Shown here one piece after another: positions 44,752 to 53,962 of a stretch of DNA of 64,000 bases (positions within the stretch are counted from its first letter, which is position 1; each line of letters opens with the position of its first letter). The DNA lies in NCBI GenBank assembly GCA_965216955.1, contig CBDCGV010000018.1, positions 186,001-250,000 of the forward strand, in the 5' to 3' direction. A model generated the notes under the pieces. That model was not told the DNA's origin. It worked only from the letters and a program-made list of their open reading frames with translations, and did no database searches. The stretch comes from CBDCGV01 sp965216955. GTDB lineage: Bacteria; Bacteroidota; Bacteroidia; Chitinophagales; JADIYW01. Position numbers and translations under genes: made by a program.

Positions 44752-45980
44752 TACTCGTGTCTTACCAAGAACTTAATGTACAAAAACAATATCAAATTAA
44801 ACACCACACCTACCGCAGTAACCAAAGTAATAGCTAAAAGAAAATCATTTACAAGAATACCTATTAAGAGTGCTCCTGCACGAACAAATAAGAAGATAAT
44901 ATTGAATTTTAGCTCCCAGCCAAGTTGTTGTTTTATATCAATGATACTACTTAGCGGCTGTACTATAAAGCCTATAAAAACCCAAGCGATTAAAATTTGT
45001 GAAAGCTTACCCGCCATTGTCCATTTTTCGCCAAATAACAAATCAAAAATTGAAGGTCCCAATAAAGCAATCACTATCGTTGGAATAATTCCCAATAAAA
45101 ATGAAATCAAAAAGGTTCTATTAAATAACTTGTTCAATTGGTTTCCTTCCTGAATCGTACTGGCATTCCTATAAAACACTTGACTAATAGCATTCGAAAA
45201 TAACCCAAATGGAGACTGAAGTATTTTCAATGAAAAAGTTAAATATCCGATTAGATGTGTACCAAAAAAGGGTTGTAACATAAAAAAAGGCAACTGACGT
45301 GATAGGTTATTAACCAAAGAAGACCAGGTACTATACTGAGGAAACTTTCTAAATGTCCTCATCAAGTTAAAATCCAGATTAAACAAAAAAGTCGGGTTTA
45401 TTTTTGCCTGAGTAATAATAAAAATGGCCTGAACAATATAACCTGAGATAAAGGCAACTACTAAAATATTTAGAGCATCAACACCACACTTCCATAAGCA
45501 TATTCCTACAGAAAGATTGGTCAAGGCTTGAATTACTCTTGCAATTGATATTGACACATACTTCGAACTTCTATTTAACCACATTGTAATAGGCTGTACA
45601 AAAGCAATTACAAAAACCAATATTGGCAACAAATACCAATCTGATTTTATGTTTGTCATTAAATCACTTATTGTAATCGCTACAAAAACAGCAAAAGCAA
45701 TTAATACTCCGATTGAAATCGCTGCATGATATAGTTTAATTGATTCTATCTCTTTTTTGGGAAGCATAACAGCCACATCATACTTCCAATTTACCACCTC
45801 CGATAAGACCATGTAGACGGCAACAAATACTCCAAAAAAGCCAAATAAATCCGGGTTAAATATTCTTGCAAACACAAAATAGCTTACAAGATTAACTAAT
45901 TGAGCAAAAAAGGACCCCACACTTAAAGTAGAGACATCCTTAAAAAACTTATAAAAAAAACCTTTCTCCTGGGCACTCAT
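44751..45980 (-). CDS. Polysaccharide flippase-like membrane protein (Wzx/MOP superfamily)
   Basis: A 409-residue inner-membrane protein with about 12 hydrophobic helices. The start SVGSFFAQLVNLVSYFVFAR and the later LLFGEKWTMAGKLSQILIAW are typical of polysaccharide-biosynthesis/oligosaccharide flippases. It should move lipid-linked sugar units across the membrane. It is coupled to the asparagine-synthase-like gene by a TAATG overlap. No glycosyltransferases are adjacent in this window, so the pair may be a fragment of, or separate from, a larger locus. Confidence 0.82.
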   Translation of the reverse strand: MSAQEKGFFYKFFKDVSTLSVGSFFAQLVNLVSYFVFARIFNPDLFGFFGVFVAVYMVLSEVVNWKYDVAVMLPKKEIESIKLYHAAISIGVLIAFAVFVAITISDLMTNIKSDWYLLPILVFVIAFVQPITMWLNRSSKYVSISIARVIQALTNLSVGICLWKCGVDALNILVVAFISGYIVQAIFIITQAKINPTFLFNLDFNLMRTFRKFPQYSTWSSLVNNLSRQLPFFMLQPFFGTHLIGYLTFSLKILQSPFGLFSNAISQVFYRNASTIQEGNQLNKLFNRTFLISFLLGIIPTIVIALLGPSIFDLLFGEKWTMAGKLSQILIAWVFIGFIVQPLSSIIDIKQQLGWELKFNIIFLFVRAGALLIGILVNDFLLAITLVTAVGVVFNLILFLYIKFLVRHE

Positions 45981-46056
45981 TAATCATTGCCTAAGGTCGG
46001 AATATTATTTCAAATACTCTATGCGCTCTAAAAAATGGAAACTGCAAGAAATTTTG

Positions 46057-46131
46057 TGGGATCTACCGGATTCGAACCGGTGACCTCTACGATGTCAACG
46101 TAACGCTCTAAACCAACTGAGCTAAGATCCC
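46057..46131 (-). tRNA. tRNA-Val (GAC)
   Basis: On the minus strand the acceptor gggatct/agatccc forms seven pairs, with a T arm ccggttcgaatccgg and an anticodon arm ttacgttgacatcgtag whose loop ttgacat gives anticodon GAC. A73 is present and CCA is not encoded. Confidence 0.94.
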
Positions 46132-46150
46132 TAAAATTCAATTTAATTTG

Positions 46151-47131
46151 CTAACTAAGAAAGGGCTTTGTTCTTTCCAATTGTTCTTTGATGGCTTCAT
46201 TAAATTCCTCCCCTAACCTATCTACTAAATCGGCCACAGTAGGCACATCTTCAATTACTCCGCAACCGTGTCCAGCGGACCAAGTATCCACCCAAATTTT
46301 AGCACCTTCTTTAGGTGGTTTTAATTTTTCTCCGTAGTTAATCTCAGAAGCGTTATTAAATTGAGCCAAATCATATCCTGCCTCCACCAAACTTGGTTTT
46401 AAAAAATTGCAATTAACACCCGTAACCATAGGTGTCAAAAGGACATCTGAAGAGTTTGCTTCTATAATCATCTCTTTATATCTATTCGGTGCCGCACTTT
46501 CTTTTACGTTGATGAACCTTGTTCCCATATAGGCATAATCCGCTCCCATTTGCATAGCAGCGGCCACATCTCTTCCTGTGCTAATAGAACCTCCCAAAAT
46601 AATAGCTCCATTATATATAGATCTTATTTCTCCAAGCAATGCAAATGGACTTATTGTACCTGAATGGCCACCTGCGCCATTAGCTACCGCAATAATTCCA
46701 TCAACGCCAGCTTCAGCAGCTTTTTTGGCATGTCTAATATTAGCAACATCATGAAATACTAACCCTCCATACGAATGAACTGCATCTACAACTTGCTTTG
46801 CAGCTCCCAGAGATGTAATAATAATTGGGACTTTATGTTTTACACAAATTTCCAAATCCTGCTGCCATCTTGGATTCGTTTTGTGAATCACTAAATTAAC
46901 TCCATACGGTGCTGCAGGAGTTTCATTTTGTGCGTTAAAATCTTCTAATCGGTCCTTAATTTCTATCAACCATTGCTCAAATCCTTCAGTTGTTCTTTGA
47001 TTAACAGAAGGAAAAGAACCCACTATATTTTTCTTACAACATTCTACAACTATATCAACCCCTGAGACAAGAAACATTGGACTTGCTATAATTGGGAGCT
47101 TAAGATGTTGATCGATGCTTTTAATATTCAT
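46151..47131 (-). CDS. Nitronate monooxygenase-family flavoprotein
   Basis: A 326-residue FMN-binding TIM barrel of the 2-nitropropane-dioxygenase family. It has LPIIASPMFLVSG near the start, GVDGIIAVANGAGGHSG (with the catalytic-type His), ILGGSISTGRDVAAAMQMGA and YMGTRFINVKES. The start is the ATG at 47131; three upstream codons to a TTG are less likely. Such enzymes oxidise nitronates or act on related substrates. It follows the ThDP enzyme gene on the same strand by 84 bases. Confidence 0.87.
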   Translation of the reverse strand: MNIKSIDQHLKLPIIASPMFLVSGVDIVVECCKKNIVGSFPSVNQRTTEGFEQWLIEIKDRLEDFNAQNETPAAPYGVNLVIHKTNPRWQQDLEICVKHKVPIIITSLGAAKQVVDAVHSYGGLVFHDVANIRHAKKAAEAGVDGIIAVANGAGGHSGTISPFALLGEIRSIYNGAIILGGSISTGRDVAAAMQMGADYAYMGTRFINVKESAAPNRYKEMIIEANSSDVLLTPMVTGVNCNFLKPSLVEAGYDLAQFNNASEINYGEKLKPPKEGAKIWVDTWSAGHGCGVIEDVPTVADLVDRLGEEFNEAIKEQLERTKPFLS

Positions 47132-47215
47132 GAATCTCAATTTTGAGCGAATATATTGAAATAATAGACGCTAATCAAAACAATCAAAGACTTTGTAAAT
47201 GGAAGTTGAGCTCAA

Positions 47216-48955
47216 TTAGCCTACTACATGTCTTTTAGCAGCTCTTGCAACAAAACGTATCTTTTCACTTAAAGGAAACCGCTTTAAATTTGTAAGCAAA
47301 ACGCCCTTTGTTAGCATTGTTTTTTTAGTATAATCAATGTTAACATCCACAATTACCGGTTTCCCATTTTCAGCAGCTTTTAACGCTTGAGCTATTTTTT
47401 CTTCAATTTCATAATCATTTTGCAAATCCACAAAAGTTGCCCCAACTGCAGTGGCAACACCTTCTACATTTAACCCTCCTATCACCGTGCATGTTTTATG
47501 CTTTAGGGGGACTGCTTGTAACTGAGAAATTTGTCCTAATTCCCCATCATGAAAAACAAAAACGATTGGAGCAATATTATAAGTAGTTGCTGTTAGCAAT
47601 TCCATACAAGTCATCATAAAAGCCCCATCTCCAACAATTGCAATCACTTGTTTGTCAGGATTCATCAATTTTGTGGCAATTGAAGCTGGCACACAGTACC
47701 CCATACAATTAAAGTCTGTAGGAGAAATAAAATGACGAGGATGGTATACAGGAAAAAGCTCAGCAGCCAAAAAAGTATGCTTTCCATCATCTACCACCAT
47801 CATAGAATCATCTTTTACCTGGGCGCGCAATGATTTGAAAAAATATCCAGGTGAAACAACATCTTTTTTCTTGGACTTTAACCATCCACCTATATATTTC
47901 TCCTCCTCCTTTCTAATCTTTTCTGTGAGTTGATTTCTATCTCGAGGAGACTGATAGTTTCTGGATTCTATTTCTGTATATATTGCCTTTAGAGCATCAT
48001 ATGAATCTGCATGTATAGATAGCTTCGTTTTGTAATTTTTATCAAATACTTCAGGGTTTATATCGACATGAATTAAATTTTGAGGGTCTTCTATACCATA
48101 ACTTCCAGTGCCAATTTCTGAAAAACGAACACCTACAGCTAACATTGCATCACAATTAGCAAAGGCATTTTGTGATGCTGGTTTTCCTGTTTTACCGAAG
48201 GAAACTCCTGTGGCTAAAGGGTGATTACCAGGAAAAGCGCTTTTACCCTGTAAAGTTGTACTGACTGGAGCAACTAACTTATCAGCTATTTTAATCGTAT
48301 AATCAAATCCGTTCAAAGCCCCCCATCCTACATAAATTCCAGGATTTTCAGCTTGTAGAAGTATATCTACAGTCTCTTTAATTTTTTTTGAATCTATTAC
48401 AGGCCTTTTAATTTCCTCTTGATTAAAGGAAGGTAATTCGTCTACCTCTGCCTGAAACAATTGAAGATTAACTGGGATTTCTACAAAAACAGGCCCAGGC
48501 TCCCCAGTTTTAGCAATTTTATACGCTTCATAAATTGTGGGAACAATATCATCATGTCTTTCGACTAAATAGGCAGCTTTTGTTATTGCTTTAACTAACT
48601 CTCGTTGATCCAATTGATGCAACTGATAATATCTTCCAGAATCTGTTCGTGTTCCACCAGTAATAACAATCATTGGAACACCATCTAAAAAAGCTTCTCC
48701 AATACCGCTCATAGCATGAGTTGTTCCCGCTGCGGGAACAATCATACAACATCCAATGCTATCACTTGTTCTGGAAACAGCATCCGCCATAAAAGAGCCT
48801 CCCCCTTCATGTGTAACCAGCATGGGATTTATAGACTCACTTTTATTTAACTCATCATAAATCTCTGTATTATGCACCCCTGGAATCCCAAAAGTGTATT
48901 TTACCCCTATTTGCTCCAAGGCATGACGAACAAGAAAAGCACCTGATTTCTTCAT
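47216..48955 (-). CDS. Thiamine-diphosphate enzyme, acetolactate-synthase large-subunit-like
   Basis: A 579-residue ThDP enzyme with the three-domain plan of the AHAS/benzoylformate decarboxylase family. The catalytic Glu lies in VTHEGGGSFMADAVSR, followed by VPAAGTTHAMSGIGEAFLDG. The ThDP-magnesium motif is VGDGAFMMTCMELLTATTYN. After it, FHDGELGQ stands where most AHAS have an Asn-rich version. No regulatory small subunit or other branched-chain genes are nearby, so it is probably not the biosynthetic acetolactate synthase. It may be a catabolic lyase or decarboxylase working with the neighbouring flavoenzyme. Confidence 0.85.
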   Translation of the reverse strand: MKKSGAFLVRHALEQIGVKYTFGIPGVHNTEIYDELNKSESINPMLVTHEGGGSFMADAVSRTSDSIGCCMIVPAAGTTHAMSGIGEAFLDGVPMIVITGGTRTDSGRYYQLHQLDQRELVKAITKAAYLVERHDDIVPTIYEAYKIAKTGEPGPVFVEIPVNLQLFQAEVDELPSFNQEEIKRPVIDSKKIKETVDILLQAENPGIYVGWGALNGFDYTIKIADKLVAPVSTTLQGKSAFPGNHPLATGVSFGKTGKPASQNAFANCDAMLAVGVRFSEIGTGSYGIEDPQNLIHVDINPEVFDKNYKTKLSIHADSYDALKAIYTEIESRNYQSPRDRNQLTEKIRKEEEKYIGGWLKSKKKDVVSPGYFFKSLRAQVKDDSMMVVDDGKHTFLAAELFPVYHPRHFISPTDFNCMGYCVPASIATKLMNPDKQVIAIVGDGAFMMTCMELLTATTYNIAPIVFVFHDGELGQISQLQAVPLKHKTCTVIGGLNVEGVATAVGATFVDLQNDYEIEEKIAQALKAAENGKPVIVDVNIDYTKKTMLTKGVLLTNLKRFPLSEKIRFVARAAKRHVVG

Positions 48956-49141
48956 CTAATTATTTTTTATTGAACAATGGTGTATATTGAAGTTGTTTAG
49001 AATCCTCCGTTTGGTCTACAAATTTATCTTTTCAACTTCAAACTTAGGACTTTAAACAACTTCATTCAAAACTATGCAATGTCTCGCAATTTATCTGTAT
49101 AACTTCATCAAGTTAGCATATAAATTTCAATCTTTAAACAA

Positions 49142-51361
49142 CTAATCAATGACTATTACTTGTTTTGTAAAGATTTGATGTCTAGTAAGTGCAGTAAACA
49201 TATAATTTCCTAAAGGAAGATTAGAAATATCAAAATTAAAAGTGTTTTTCCCTACAATCATTTCTCTACTACCCAAAAAAAGCATTTGCCCTACCTGACT
49301 AGTAGCATAAAAATTCACTTCTTGATCTACGGAAACTTCTAACTCTCCTCTAATGTAATCAGAAGTAGGATTGGGAAAAACATCTAATGGAATTCCAAGC
49401 TTTTCAAATATTTCAATTAAAAATTGATCCACTCTTATTACCAAGAAATTATTTACGTTATCAATAGATTTGTTCCAGAGACGAACATTATCAGGATAAT
49501 CCCATCTCTTAATATGTTCTGCTATTTCTGGAGCCATTTCGCTTTGCAACTCTCTTAAAATTTTTGTTGTCGCAGAAGGATTAAAACTATTGTTCAAGTG
49601 ATATATCAACTTAGCCCTAAAATCTGACCTAAATGTTTCATTTTGTAATAGAGATCTAAAAAAGACAAATCCAAAGAAACGATCTTCTCTAATGTGCAAC
49701 TCTTCTGGCTCAAAGAAAAGTCTAAAGTGCCCATGTCTATATTGTTGAAAGCCCCCATCTAAATCAAACAACAACCAACGCCATTTATAATCATCACTAT
49801 CTGTTATTTTCCAGAATTTGGTATTGTTATGTGGCCAATCGTGGTTCGCAAAAAACAGCTCGGTCGCATAATAATCCATTAAATTGTCCGCATCCGCTTC
49901 TTCCAAAAATCTTTTGTAATTATCAGGATCAGTCATATCTGATTGCTCTACAAAAGTTTTGAAACTATTTCTTGAAAAATCTTGCAAAACAACATTGTCT
50001 CTATCTATGTCAAATTTCCTCTCAATAAAAAATTCATCTGAACTTTCACGCAAACTATGTATTCCCCAATACTCTCCATTAATAAATGCAATAACAAATT
50101 TTCTCCTTTGACAATCTAAATTGAGATTTCGGTCTAAGCATATTTGTTGCGCCAAGTCATCAGAAAGTGCAGTAGGGTTCCAATTATTATTTAATGCTCT
50201 AATTACTAATCTTTTATAATCTCCTCCTTCTTCTTCAAAAAAGTCATAGTCTAGTGTACTTTTCCCGTATTCTTCTCTTGCATAAAATTTAAGTGATTTT
50301 TGGGGCCTAATTCTCGACCCTCCTCCCGATATTCTAATACCGACATCCTGTTTAATTTCTAAATCTCCATTATCTTCAAAAAACTCAAGATGTGTGATTC
50401 GCTCCCACTCAATACCCCGCTTAAAATAGTTTTCATCTTTTCCGATATGATAAATCCCTGAATCTGGGGAAAACAAGTTTTTACTTTCTGTCATTAAAGA
50501 AACAACTGGCATATCATATCTATCTTCTCCTTCTTCCTCGATAAAAAAACTACCACTTATCACGTCACTAATAGGCGATCCATTTTGATAAGCACGTGCT
50601 CTAACAACATGACATTGGTTGACCTCATAAGGTTGACGCCATCCAATTCCCGTAGGAATTTGAGATATAAACAACTCAGGGTGATTATCATTTCTTAAAT
50701 CTAATGCCGTATTATACAAATGATCATTCGTATCTGGAATACTTCCATCAAGTGAATAAAAAATATCAACAGACTCTTCAGAAAAGATTTCAAGTTCAAT
50801 ATTTTCCTCATAAAACCCAGAAGGTAAAGAGAAATAAAGTTGTTTAAATTCTGGTTCGAATTCCAAAATACTATCGTTCGAAAACCCGGGGGTTGTCGGC
50901 TTAAAATAAACCCATTCATCACTTCCATCCTTTTTACGACCTAAGGATACATCTGTAATCTGGTTTCTAAAAATATACTCATCAACTACGACCTGATTTG
51001 AATTCAATAAAAACAACTTCTCTCCTAAAGAACTAAGTTTAAAATTAGTATGCCAATAATATCCGTCAAAGACATCTTTTCCAGAGGCAAAAATCAATAA
51101 AAAGGAATCTGGCAATATTTCTATATCAGGAAAGCTCCACTTATTCAGGTCATTTTCATTATCAGAAAGAACCCATCCTTTTAATAAAACCGTGTCAGCA
51201 CTTTGATTATAAATTTCAATCCAATCACTTGACTCATTAAAAGAATCTATAACTGAACCACTATTGGACGCCATAAATTCATTAATTAATAATTGACCGC
51301 TCGCTTGAGAACAATTAAAAAGAAGAAAAAAAAGAACATAATATGTCCAGTTTTCTTTCAT
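49142..51361 (-). CDS. Secreted CotH-kinase-family protein with lamin-tail and T9SS domains
   Basis: A 739-residue secreted protein. A signal peptide (1-23) is followed by a lamin-tail domain (about 24-125; LLINEFMASNSGSVIDSFNE, SDWIEIYNQSADTVLLKGW), a chitobiase-like segment with YSLDGSIPDTNDHLYN, and a CotH domain (about 280-630) with VGIRISGGGSRIRPQKSLKF, YWGIHSLRESSDEFFI, DWPHNNTKFW and LLFDLDGGFQQYRHGHF. A T9SS tail follows, from VFPNPTSDYIRGEL. CotH-type kinases phosphorylate secreted proteins in spore formers. It overlaps the upstream outer-membrane gene by one base. Confidence 0.88.
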   Translation of the reverse strand: MKENWTYYVLFFLLFNCSQASGQLLINEFMASNSGSVIDSFNESSDWIEIYNQSADTVLLKGWVLSDNENDLNKWSFPDIEILPDSFLLIFASGKDVFDGYYWHTNFKLSSLGEKLFLLNSNQVVVDEYIFRNQITDVSLGRKKDGSDEWVYFKPTTPGFSNDSILEFEPEFKQLYFSLPSGFYEENIELEIFSEESVDIFYSLDGSIPDTNDHLYNTALDLRNDNHPELFISQIPTGIGWRQPYEVNQCHVVRARAYQNGSPISDVISGSFFIEEEGEDRYDMPVVSLMTESKNLFSPDSGIYHIGKDENYFKRGIEWERITHLEFFEDNGDLEIKQDVGIRISGGGSRIRPQKSLKFYAREEYGKSTLDYDFFEEEGGDYKRLVIRALNNNWNPTALSDDLAQQICLDRNLNLDCQRRKFVIAFINGEYWGIHSLRESSDEFFIERKFDIDRDNVVLQDFSRNSFKTFVEQSDMTDPDNYKRFLEEADADNLMDYYATELFFANHDWPHNNTKFWKITDSDDYKWRWLLFDLDGGFQQYRHGHFRLFFEPEELHIREDRFFGFVFFRSLLQNETFRSDFRAKLIYHLNNSFNPSATTKILRELQSEMAPEIAEHIKRWDYPDNVRLWNKSIDNVNNFLVIRVDQFLIEIFEKLGIPLDVFPNPTSDYIRGELEVSVDQEVNFYATSQVGQMLFLGSREMIVGKNTFNFDISNLPLGNYMFTALTRHQIFTKQVIVID

Positions 51362-51945
51362 TAAAAAACGAACGCCAATTTTCCTGAAATAAGATGATAA
51401 TTAAATCTTGATGTCAATCTCTCTTCATCATCAAAGGCTCTAAAATCATATCTAGCCTGCCGATAATTATAGCTAAAAGAGAACGCTAGCCTTATTTGTT
51501 CATTTTTATAAAGATCTCTCCCAATTCCGAAAGCGAACAAGGCCCCTCCTCTATATTTATAATCTATATTAATTGATCTATTATTAAATCCTCCAGAATA
51601 CCCTACTCTTACATCAAAGAAACCTGTTTTTTTTGGAGAAAAATAAGACTCCAAATTAACATAAAAAGGCACTAAAACCCCATCTTCTAGCCTTTCTAAA
51701 CCAATACCTCCATATGCGACAAAATAATCATTAACCCTATATCCAGCATTAATAGTGGCGGTATATGCAGCATTATAAACCACAAAGTTTAAATTAATCA
51801 ACAATCCCATCATATACCCTGCTTCTATTTTTGTCTCAAAACCACTCTTTTTCTCCTTCGGTTTTTCCTCATTCAATTCTTGCGCATTAATCGCAACTGT
51901 TGCCATCATTAATAAAGCAAATAATATAAAGCCTCTTTTTTTCAT
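51361..51945 (-). CDS. Outer-membrane beta-barrel-like protein (CotH cluster)
   Basis: A 194-residue protein with a signal peptide (MKKRGFILFALLMMATVAINA) and alternating aromatic/polar beta strands to the end (RFNYHLISGKLAFVF, with a terminal Phe as in outer-membrane barrels). The start is the ATG 51945, which has an aagga ribosome-binding sequence; a GTG at 51969 is open but weaker. It is coupled to the CotH gene. Its likely role is an outer-membrane pore or scaffold for the cluster, which is inferred. Confidence 0.7.
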   Translation of the reverse strand: MKKRGFILFALLMMATVAINAQELNEEKPKEKKSGFETKIEAGYMMGLLINLNFVVYNAAYTATINAGYRVNDYFVAYGGIGLERLEDGVLVPFYVNLESYFSPKKTGFFDVRVGYSGGFNNRSINIDYKYRGGALFAFGIGRDLYKNEQIRLAFSFSYNYRQARYDFRAFDDEERLTSRFNYHLISGKLAFVF

Positions 51946-52045
51946 TATTCCTTGTAATATAAAAACCACATTATAATATTTAATAATAGGATATCCATAA
52001 TTGTTAATTGTATAATGTTATAATGAGGTTTTTAGTTCTCATTAT

Positions 52046-52687
52046 TTACCACTTAATATTCCAGCGAATACCAGTTATATGAGTTAAACGAATTTCAGGG
52101 TTATTAAATTTTCTGTTGCGCTCAATTCCATAAAACCATTGAAGTGTATACAACTTATTGATTTTATATCTTGTTCCTAAAGTCCATCTAAATTTTTCTA
52201 AATAAAAAACATTCTCATTTTGAGAAGTAAATAACTCTAATGCAGTATTTAATCTCCATTTTTTATTAATCTTATACTTGGTAGCTATTTTATTACGCAA
52301 AGTTTTTTGAGGATTATCAAATTTGGAAAAATTAATTTGGTATTTAATCTGATAATTCATTTCTAAATCCTTTTTATCAAATTCCATCATCATATAAGGT
52401 GCAATTCTGTATGCAGTAGGCTCACTTTCAACGAACTTAAACCTAAACTCTGTTCCAAAATTTAAGAATTTTAGTATTTCGTAATTTGCAAAAAACTCAG
52501 AAAATATCTCCCGTTGTTCAAAAAGGCGCACCTGCTGTTCAACTCCTAAATCTAAATCAAATTTAAATGCTTTAGTTGCCCGAACAGAGAGCCACATTTC
52601 ATAATCTTTATCAGTAGCTGAAGCGGTCTGTTTCATTAACATTAATGATACAACTACTAGAAAAAGTAATTTAAGAGGAGGCTGCAT
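52046..52687 (-). CDS. DUF2490-type outer-membrane protein
   Basis: A 213-residue predicted barrel with a signal peptide (residues 1-23). The mature part is a run of amphipathic strands: YEMWLSVRATKAFKFDLDLG, FRFKFVESEPTAYRIAPYMM, WRLNTALELFTSQNENVFYL and HITGIRWNIKW at the end. The pattern fits the DUF2490 family of small outer-membrane proteins. It starts five bases before the DUF4956 gene ends, so the two belong together. Confidence 0.75.
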   Translation of the reverse strand: MQPPLKLLFLVVVSLMLMKQTASATDKDYEMWLSVRATKAFKFDLDLGVEQQVRLFEQREIFSEFFANYEILKFLNFGTEFRFKFVESEPTAYRIAPYMMMEFDKKDLEMNYQIKYQINFSKFDNPQKTLRNKIATKYKINKKWRLNTALELFTSQNENVFYLEKFRWTLGTRYKINKLYTLQWFYGIERNRKFNNPEIRLTHITGIRWNIKW

Positions 52688-52692
52688 TTTTT

Positions 52693-53349
52693 TTAGTTTT
52701 TAAAGGCTAAATCTGGGTCTTTAAAATATAATCTAATTTGAGCTGTTTTATTAAAAAAATCAGTGTTTCTAATATCAAAATATTGAATATCTAATCCCGT
52801 AACATTAATTAGCTCTTGTTTTAGAAGTGCATGATCCTGAGGTCTGATGTTCTTTAAATCGTTATATATAATATCTCTTTTATTTAGCTTTACCCCAACT
52901 GCTTCTTTGATAGGTTTTCGCTTAACTTTCTGTCCATATTTTTCAAGTAATAATACAAAGCCTACAATAGCAAAATTGGTAAACATTAGCTCTGTGTAAC
53001 TCACTTTTTTATTGGACAAAGCATTTATTACAGCAACTCCCATCACAATTAGCAAATAAGTCATTTCCCTAATTGGAATAGCATCCGTACGGTACCTTAA
53101 AATTGAAAAGATTGCAAACAAACCAAACGCTACCCCAATATCCAATTTAACGTTGCTCATGAGATAGCAAATAAAAAATATTATTGTGCTAAAAACGTAA
53201 AAAGAAAATACATGACTATTGAACTTTCGTTCTTTTAGATATGCATATTTTATAATCAAAAAATTGATAAAGAAATTGAACAACCCCCTTAAAAAAAGCT
53301 CAAAAAAATCCTCATCAAATATTTTTATGCCTAAAAATTCAGTCTCCAT
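52693..53349 (-). CDS. DUF4956 membrane protein
   Basis: A 218-residue inner-membrane protein with four hydrophobic helices (about 18-135) and a cytoplasmic C-terminal part (KRDIIYNDLKNIRPQDHALL, then TGLDIQYFDIRNTDFFNKTA). DUF4956 proteins often neighbour CotH kinases and polyphosphate polymerase (VTC) genes. Here CotH is present within the same cluster but no VTC domain is seen. Its role is unknown; a partner of the secreted kinase is inferred. Confidence 0.8.
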   Translation of the reverse strand: METEFLGIKIFDEDFFELFLRGLFNFFINFLIIKYAYLKERKFNSHVFSFYVFSTIIFFICYLMSNVKLDIGVAFGLFAIFSILRYRTDAIPIREMTYLLIVMGVAVINALSNKKVSYTELMFTNFAIVGFVLLLEKYGQKVKRKPIKEAVGVKLNKRDIIYNDLKNIRPQDHALLKQELINVTGLDIQYFDIRNTDFFNKTAQIRLYFKDPDLAFKN

Positions 53350-53398
53350 ATGTCTGTCCTACTTAATTATTTTTGAGTAGCGTTTGATTAATTAAACT

Positions 53399-53962
53399 TT
53401 ATTTGACATCTACTAATTCAACATCAAATAAAAGTACTGAATTTGCTGGAATTACTCCCGGAATTTCACGACTACCATAAGCAATTTCTGAAGGAATAAT
53501 TAATTTCCCTTTTCCCCCTTTTTTAAGAAGAGCAATACCTTCATCCCATCCTGGAATTACTTGCCCCACTCCTAACTGAAAACTAATGGGCGTTCCGCGT
53601 TCATAAGAAGAATCAAATTGCTTGCCATTTAGCAATGTGCCACGGTAATGTACTTTTACTTGTTGTCCTTTCTTTGGATGTTCACCAGCACCTTCATTTT
53701 CTATGATATAATGCAGGCCCGTTTCAGTACTTTTTGCATTTAACGAATTGTCTTTAACAAATTGATCTATAATACCTAAATCTGTTAATGTTTGTTCTGA
53801 AAGATTTGGTTCTTCATGCTCACTATGATCATGTCCAACATGATCATGGTCATGTTCCTTTTCTATTGCTTCTGCAGCATCACTTTTAGTAGCATCACTT
53901 TTACACGCTATCATACAAAAAAACAATCCGAAAAAAATTACTGTTCTCATTTTTAGCTTCAT
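53399..53962 (-). CDS. FKBP-type peptidyl-prolyl isomerase lipoprotein with His-rich linker
   Basis: A 187-residue predicted lipoprotein (FFCMIAC, Cys 20). A His-rich stretch, EHDHDHVGHDHSEHEE (about 36-51, six His), links the lipid anchor to a single FKBP domain (about 75-187): GQQVKVHYRGTLLNGKQFDS, PISFQLGVGQVIPGWDEGIA and KLIIPSEIAYGSREIPGVIP. It should speed proline isomerisation of periplasmic proteins. The linker may bind Ni, Zn or Cu. Its ATG overlaps the end of the DHH phosphoesterase gene (ATGA). Confidence 0.92.
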   Translation of the reverse strand: MKLKMRTVIFFGLFFCMIACKSDATKSDAAEAIEKEHDHDHVGHDHSEHEEPNLSEQTLTDLGIIDQFVKDNSLNAKSTETGLHYIIENEGAGEHPKKGQQVKVHYRGTLLNGKQFDSSYERGTPISFQLGVGQVIPGWDEGIALLKKGGKGKLIIPSEIAYGSREIPGVIPANSVLLFDVELVDVK

